Translations under genes and position numbers: made by a program
Shown: one piece after another, positions 60,677 to 64,000 of the stretch
How positions within the stretch are numbered: position 1 is the first letter of the stretch
Layout of the letters: each line of letters starts with the position of its first letter
Notes under the pieces: model-generated
The model's database searches: none
Told to the model about the DNA's origin: nothing
What the model saw: only the letters and a program-made list of their open reading frames with translations
Origin: Butyrivibrio proteoclasticus B316
Lineage (GTDB): Bacteria > Bacillota > Clostridia > Lachnospirales > Lachnospiraceae
Direction of reading: 5' to 3'
DNA: 64,000 nt
Assembly (NCBI RefSeq): GCF_000145035.1
Contig: NC_014387.1
Location: 2,284,001-2,348,000, forward strand

Positions 60677-61510
60677 TCACAGTATTAATTTCTCACCAAT
60701 CACAATAGCTTTTGAGTCATGACCATGGCCGATTTCTTCTGTGCAAGCAACTGGTAATGTATCTGAAATATGCATTTTAAGCAAATCATAGACACTTAGC
60801 TCATAATCTTCTTTTTCATAATTGGTAAATGTGCCAAGCAGCACACCGGTCACCTTATCAAAAACTCCAATCTGCTCAAGCTGTGTTAACAGTGTTGCAA
60901 TCTGTCCTGAACCTCCACCAAAGGATTCCAAAAGAAGTATTTTTCCGGACATATCAGGCCAGTATTTGGTACCAGCAAGCTTTGTAAGGCATCTGATATT
61001 GCCTCCAACAACTATTCCCTCCATGTGGCTTCCCTGAAGGAATTCATACTTAAAGTCAAACAGTGACGCTGTATTTCCCTCCAGATAATCGGCAAATCTC
61101 TTTTTCTGTAGATCAGCCTGGGAATATACCATATTCTTGACCTGATATAAAACGGAGGATTTACCTGTGATGGCGTAAATTGCGTTTATTACTGTGGTCA
61201 GGTCACTATATCCCCAAAATACTTTATTTGAACCAGCTATTACGTCAAAATCAAGATATTTCAGGACACCATTTGCCAAATCGCCACCAGAAATATCATA
61301 TATTGCCTCAATAGATTCATCTGCATAAAGACGCATAAGATCGGCAGCTCTTTCCTCATCTGTTCCACTAAAAGCATCCACTTTAGCACTAATGTGAAGA
61401 GCAAGAACCGGCTCTATGCCAAGATTCTTCATAACCTGCACTAGTTCATCTATCTGATATACCCACTCTTTTACATGTCCATCTGAACAAGCTGATAATC
61501 CAACTTTCAT
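60677..61510 (-). CDS. S66 peptidase (LD-carboxypeptidase / MccF-like)
   Basis: 277 residues. The Ser-Glu-His triad of S66 is visible: the nucleophile in FWGYSDLTTV (about S102), the glutamate in ILLLESFGGGSG and the histidine in EEIGHGHDSKAI. Family members cleave the L,D-peptide bond of recycled peptidoglycan tetrapeptides, or acyl-sulfamoyl bonds of microcin C. The start was moved to MKVGLSAC, the usual N-terminus. Downstream of dinD by 30 bases; probably not functionally related. Confidence 0.88.
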   Translation of the reverse strand: MKVGLSACSDGHVKEWVYQIDELVQVMKNLGIEPVLALHISAKVDAFSGTDEERAADLMRLYADESIEAIYDISGGDLANGVLKYLDFDVIAGSNKVFWGYSDLTTVINAIYAITGKSSVLYQVKNMVYSQADLQKKRFADYLEGNTASLFDFKYEFLQGSHMEGIVVGGNIRCLTKLAGTKYWPDMSGKILLLESFGGGSGQIATLLTQLEQIGVFDKVTGVLLGTFTNYEKEDYELSVYDLLKMHISDTLPVACTEEIGHGHDSKAIVIGEKLIL

Positions 61511-61540
61511 ATTGCATTTCCCCATTATGCTGTCATTTTT

Positions 61541-62401
61541 TTACTCATCGAGCATTAGTTTTCCTGCTTTTGCCTTCTTTTTCAGACGTTCCATCTGCTC
61601 TTTCTCAATCTGTTGAATGCTTTTTTCCGGAGTAGGCAAATCTTCTGGCATGGTTCCGCCAATCTTTTCTATAGCTTTTCTTACTTCGCGACCGACAGCA
61701 TAATGAGTTTGTGTTGCTTTATCTGCCCCTTGAATATTGTCTTTACGAAGTTTTTCTTCTGTTTGAGAGATACGGAAAAGATTAGCAATCAGCTCTGTAC
61801 TTCCCATATAGTCTAATATCTTCTGACTTATGGTAAGCCCTTTTCTCTTGTGGATATCATCAACATCAAGTCCGCCATATAAGCCCATATATCCAGCATT
61901 TTGGAATATAGAAAATTCCTCATTAGTGATAACTCCAGCATCGTGAGCGGTTTCTGCTAGAAGCTGATTCCACTGCTTTATATCTCCACGAACCACAAGT
62001 CTTCTTCTGTCTTCATCAAGCTGATTGTAATGATCAGCCAACTCCTGCCTATAAGTCTGAATTGCAAAATACGTCTGCCCTAATGCGATAACTTCCTTGC
62101 GAGGATCACCGTTTTGGACAATAAGATAACAAGCATATCTGGAAAGCTCATAATCTTTTGTAGGCTTAGTTGTTGCACCGGCTTCTACGATTTTGCTGAC
62201 CTCAGCAAAATCGTCAGAAACAGTGTGTCCACTATTCTCACAGGCAATCATAGCTCGATTGATGACGTTATTGAAATTTCTCCACTGATTATATTCCAAC
62301 ACAGGAGCAAGTTCCCTTGCACTCCAAAACTCTGAACCATCCTCACGAACGTGTTTGATATCTTCAAATCTTCTATATTCTTTTCCCTTAAGCGAAGTCA
62401 T
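61541..62401 (-). CDS. dinD: DNA-damage-inducible protein D
   Basis: 286 residues of the DinD family. The N-terminal BRO-type domain has YRRFEDIKHVREDGSEFWSA followed by RELAPVLEYNQWRNF. Then come VGREVRKAIEKIGGTMPEDL and LPTPEKSIQQIEKEQMERLK, which are diagnostic. E. coli DinD inhibits RecA filament function. Here a near-perfect Gram-positive LexA box lies 15 bases upstream of the start codon, supporting SOS control. Confidence 0.93.
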   Translation of the reverse strand: MTSLKGKEYRRFEDIKHVREDGSEFWSARELAPVLEYNQWRNFNNVINRAMIACENSGHTVSDDFAEVSKIVEAGATTKPTKDYELSRYACYLIVQNGDPRKEVIALGQTYFAIQTYRQELADHYNQLDEDRRRLVVRGDIKQWNQLLAETAHDAGVITNEEFSIFQNAGYMGLYGGLDVDDIHKRKGLTISQKILDYMGSTELIANLFRISQTEEKLRKDNIQGADKATQTHYAVGREVRKAIEKIGGTMPEDLPTPEKSIQQIEKEQMERLKKKAKAGKLMLDE

Positions 62402-62416
62402 TTTTGTGCCCTTTCT

Positions 62417-62430
62417 AGAACTAATGTTCG
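62417..62430 (-). promoter_or_regulatory. LexA (SOS) box upstream of dinD
   Basis: CGAACATTAGTTCT on the minus strand matches the Firmicute consensus CGAAC-N4-GTTCG at all but the last base. It is located just upstream of the dinD ribosome site, where LexA would block transcription. Confidence 0.8.
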
Positions 62431-62503
62431 CTTTAATCTTATCATATTTATCCCATTATTGCACTAAGAAATCGGATAGTTACCTTTATAAGTTATCCTG
62501 AAT

Positions 62504-62917
62504 TTATAGTTCTTTCGTGTAGTAATATCTGGCTCCGGTGTAAGGATATTCTTGTAACGAGAATACTTCTTTATAGCCCAGCTTTGTGTAAAAACCAGGT
62601 GCTTGGAAAGAAAATGTATCAACAAAGACATATTTACAGCCTCGCTTGATTGCCTCTTTTTCAGCTGCTTCGATGAGTTCTTTTCCGACGCCATGTCCTC
62701 GAAGTTCTTCTGAAACAAAGAGATAATGGACACAAAGCCACTTACCAAAAGTATCAGCTGTAAGTCCGGCTTGTTTATTTCCATTTTCATTCTCAAGAAA
62801 AATACCTAAAGGAACATTCTCTGACTTCTCTCGATTGCTAAGATTGTAATCTTTGAGCATTTTATAGATTTCTGCTATATCCGCCTCATTGCCATCATTA
62901 GTAATGCGAAACTCCAT
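62504..62917 (-). CDS. GNAT family N-acetyltransferase
   Basis: 137 residues. The acetyl-CoA-binding motif A is LFVSEELRGHGVGKELIEAA, and motif B is VFVDTFSFQAPGFYTKLGY, both typical GNAT. The late segment YPYTGARYYYTKEL is typical of small GNATs annotated as aminoglycoside or phosphinothricin-like acetyltransferases, but the substrate is unknown. Confidence 0.9.
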   Translation of the reverse strand: MEFRITNDGNEADIAEIYKMLKDYNLSNREKSENVPLGIFLENENGNKQAGLTADTFGKWLCVHYLFVSEELRGHGVGKELIEAAEKEAIKRGCKYVFVDTFSFQAPGFYTKLGYKEVFSLQEYPYTGARYYYTKEL

Positions 62918-62966
62918 GGTCTCCTCCGTTAGTAAGTTATGCTACAATATATTCCCATTTATAGAA

Positions 62967-63110
62967 TCAGTTTTTTCTCACCGTATATGTATTACCAAAC
63001 AGTTCAAAAATTTCAAAGCCGGCCTTTTCATTAACGGTCCGGTAAAAGCCATTTCTATGTTCTCTCCATCCTTTACCGGATATGCTCCAACATATTTGTA
63101 GTCTGATCAT
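62967..63110 (-). CDS. Short uncharacterised open frame
   Basis: 47 residues (IRLQICWSISGKGWREHRNG then FYRTVNEKAGFEIFELFGNT) with a good ribosome site (AAAGGAAAGAATA before ATG). The aromatic and Gly-rich composition looks coding, but I do not recognise it. It may be a small protein or the tail of a lost gene. Confidence 0.35.
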   Translation of the reverse strand: MIRLQICWSISGKGWREHRNGFYRTVNEKAGFEIFELFGNTYTVRKN

Positions 63111-63180
63111 TATTCTTTCCTTTTTTTCACTATCAGTAATATTCGAATAAAACGTACTATCATAGCAGGCCGACAAACTT

Positions 63181-63699
63181 CTATTTGCTTTTCTGTTTTA
63201 CCTCATCCATTTCTGCAATAAGCTCGTCTAACGGACGATATTCTCCGCCCCACCATTCAAAGACGTGCATGCCTTCATCTTCAAGCACTGATTCCTTAAG
63301 TGTCATATTTATTCCAAGTTGCTTAAGCAAACCCTCTCTGTCTACTGCCTGATAATCAAACGGAAGTAATTTGCAGAATTCTTTGTATGAAACTCCACAT
63401 ACAACCTTATGAACTCCCAGTGAAGCTATTGCTGCAAGGCACCTCTCACATGGGGCACAGCTTGTGTAGACTACAGACTTTTCTAAAATGTCGTCTGTAT
63501 ATTTATTTGCACATTTATGAACAAGATTAAATTCTGCATGACCAAAAATCTTTTTTTCAAAATCAGCAGTATTCTCAGCTTCTTCCAGAATTTTACCGTC
63601 ACAAACCAATACCGCGCCAAAAGTGTCAAACCCTTTTTTACCCGCGCTTATCGCTAATTCATAGCACCTTTTCATATAATTCTCATCAATTTCGCCCAT
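63181..63699 (-). CDS. Nucleoside/cytidine deaminase-like zinc hydrolase
   Basis: 172 residues from the ATG at 63699 (GAGG seven bases before). Zinc-binding and catalytic motifs are intact: GHAEFNLVH (His and Glu) and TSCAPCERCLAAI (two Cys), as in guanine/cytosine deaminases and tRNA adenosine deaminases. The preceding DTFGAVLVCDGKILEEAENT is the substrate-side strand. The exact base is unknown. The extended C-terminus (about residues 110-172) is less typical. Confidence 0.88.
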   Translation of the reverse strand: MGEIDENYMKRCYELAISAGKKGFDTFGAVLVCDGKILEEAENTADFEKKIFGHAEFNLVHKCANKYTDDILEKSVVYTSCAPCERCLAAIASLGVHKVVCGVSYKEFCKLLPFDYQAVDREGLLKQLGINMTLKESVLEDEGMHVFEWWGGEYRPLDELIAEMDEVKQKSK

Positions 63700-63754
63700 A
63701 TCAATACCTCTATATACATCATTTGTCATGGTCAATAAAACTGGAATATAAAAA

Positions 63755-64000
63755 TCAAACAAAATCGCCAATCTTACCTAGCATCTTGCCAATGCTATGA
63801 TACCTGCCTGAATAGACAACCGGATCCAGCACTGTAAGATCAATATCAAATATATCTTCACATACAAGATTTTTATCCATCTGTATATTGCGGATATAAC
63901 AGAAAAAGGTAGTTGAGTCCCCAGTCTCAACCATTCTTGCAACCTCGCATTCATACACCCATCGGCTTTCATTCAATACAGGAACATCCAATACATCTCC
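63755..64000 (-). CDS. Flavin reductase family protein, C-terminal part (5' end outside window)
   Basis: The last 80 or so residues of a protein: DVPVLNESRWVYECEVARMV, then DIDLTVLDPVVYSGRYHSIG and KMLGKIGDF. This resembles the C-terminus of flavoredoxin/flavin reductase proteins, which bind FMN and transfer electrons. The reading frame is open to the window edge. A TTG at 63991 would be an artificial start. Confidence 0.7.
   Translation of the reverse strand, partial: GDVLDVPVLNESRWVYECEVARMVETGDSTTFFCYIRNIQMDKNLVCEDIFDIDLTVLDPVVYSGRYHSIGKMLGKIGDFV

Overview
The window reads as an AT-rich chromosomal segment of a Gram-positive, low-GC Firmicute, most likely a Lachnospiraceae member close to Butyrivibrio or Pseudobutyrivibrio. 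This is an inference from the mraZ-rsmH-ftsL-PBP cell-division cluster, SpoVG, the DUF6465 and DUF6440 proteins, strong GGAGG ribosome sites, frequent GTG/TTG starts and many GGDEF/EAL proteins. Almost everything is on the minus strand; only two convincing genes (12951-13235 and 39845-43315) are on the plus strand. I saw no rRNA, tRNA or CRISPR array. All family calls come from reading motifs by eye, not from searches.

Layout. 1-5300 is core: a PBP cut by the window edge, ftsL, rsmH and mraZ behind a five-copy MraZ operator, then lgt and ychF. 5400-13300 is mixed: a HEPN/Toprim-like orphan, an 11-bp repeat field, a broken macrodomain gene, a flavodoxin, an unknown three-gene secreted module and small proteins. 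13300-24300 holds signalling and housekeeping accessories: two cyclic-di-GMP proteins, an HD phosphohydrolase, a lipoprotein, an ADP-ribosylglycohydrolase, an Lrp/AsnC regulator overlapping a free RNA-polymerase alpha-CTD-like protein, and a secreted nuclease.

24300-35900 is the most striking part: a tightly overlapping operon of the His-Xaa-Ser (Hxs) type. It encodes a GT-C-like membrane protein, two HxsD-like proteins, a prepilin-type A24 peptidase, two radical SAM maturases (HxsC, HxsB), a MORN-repeat membrane protein, a membrane-anchored His/Ser-rich peptide (HxsA-like), XpaC and two TelA-family proteins. A rhomboid protease follows a terminator. I infer a system that installs a radical-SAM modification on a His-Ser tract at the membrane and may process it proteolytically.

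36100-54300 looks like a defence island. It starts with a DUF4298-uracil-DNA-glycosylase-like fusion, a PIN protein, a DUF4365 nuclease-like protein and a divergent 1156-residue metallophosphoesterase. Next comes a Gabija pair (GajA/GajB). Last is a restriction-modification operon: HTH, C5 methyltransferase with a long helical insertion, McrB-like AAA, McrC-like DUF2357 nuclease, Vsr. Its right side is bounded by 11-bp repeats and a frameshifted IS30-type element.

54400-60700 is decaying mobile DNA: IS30 remnant, FRG-domain gene, SpoVG, a relaxase gene with an internal stop and large deletion, a mobC-like fragment, inverted repeats, and a truncated AAA_14/DUF4143 gene. 60700-64000 returns to ordinary accessory genes, including dinD behind a near-perfect SOS box, and ends inside a flavin reductase gene.
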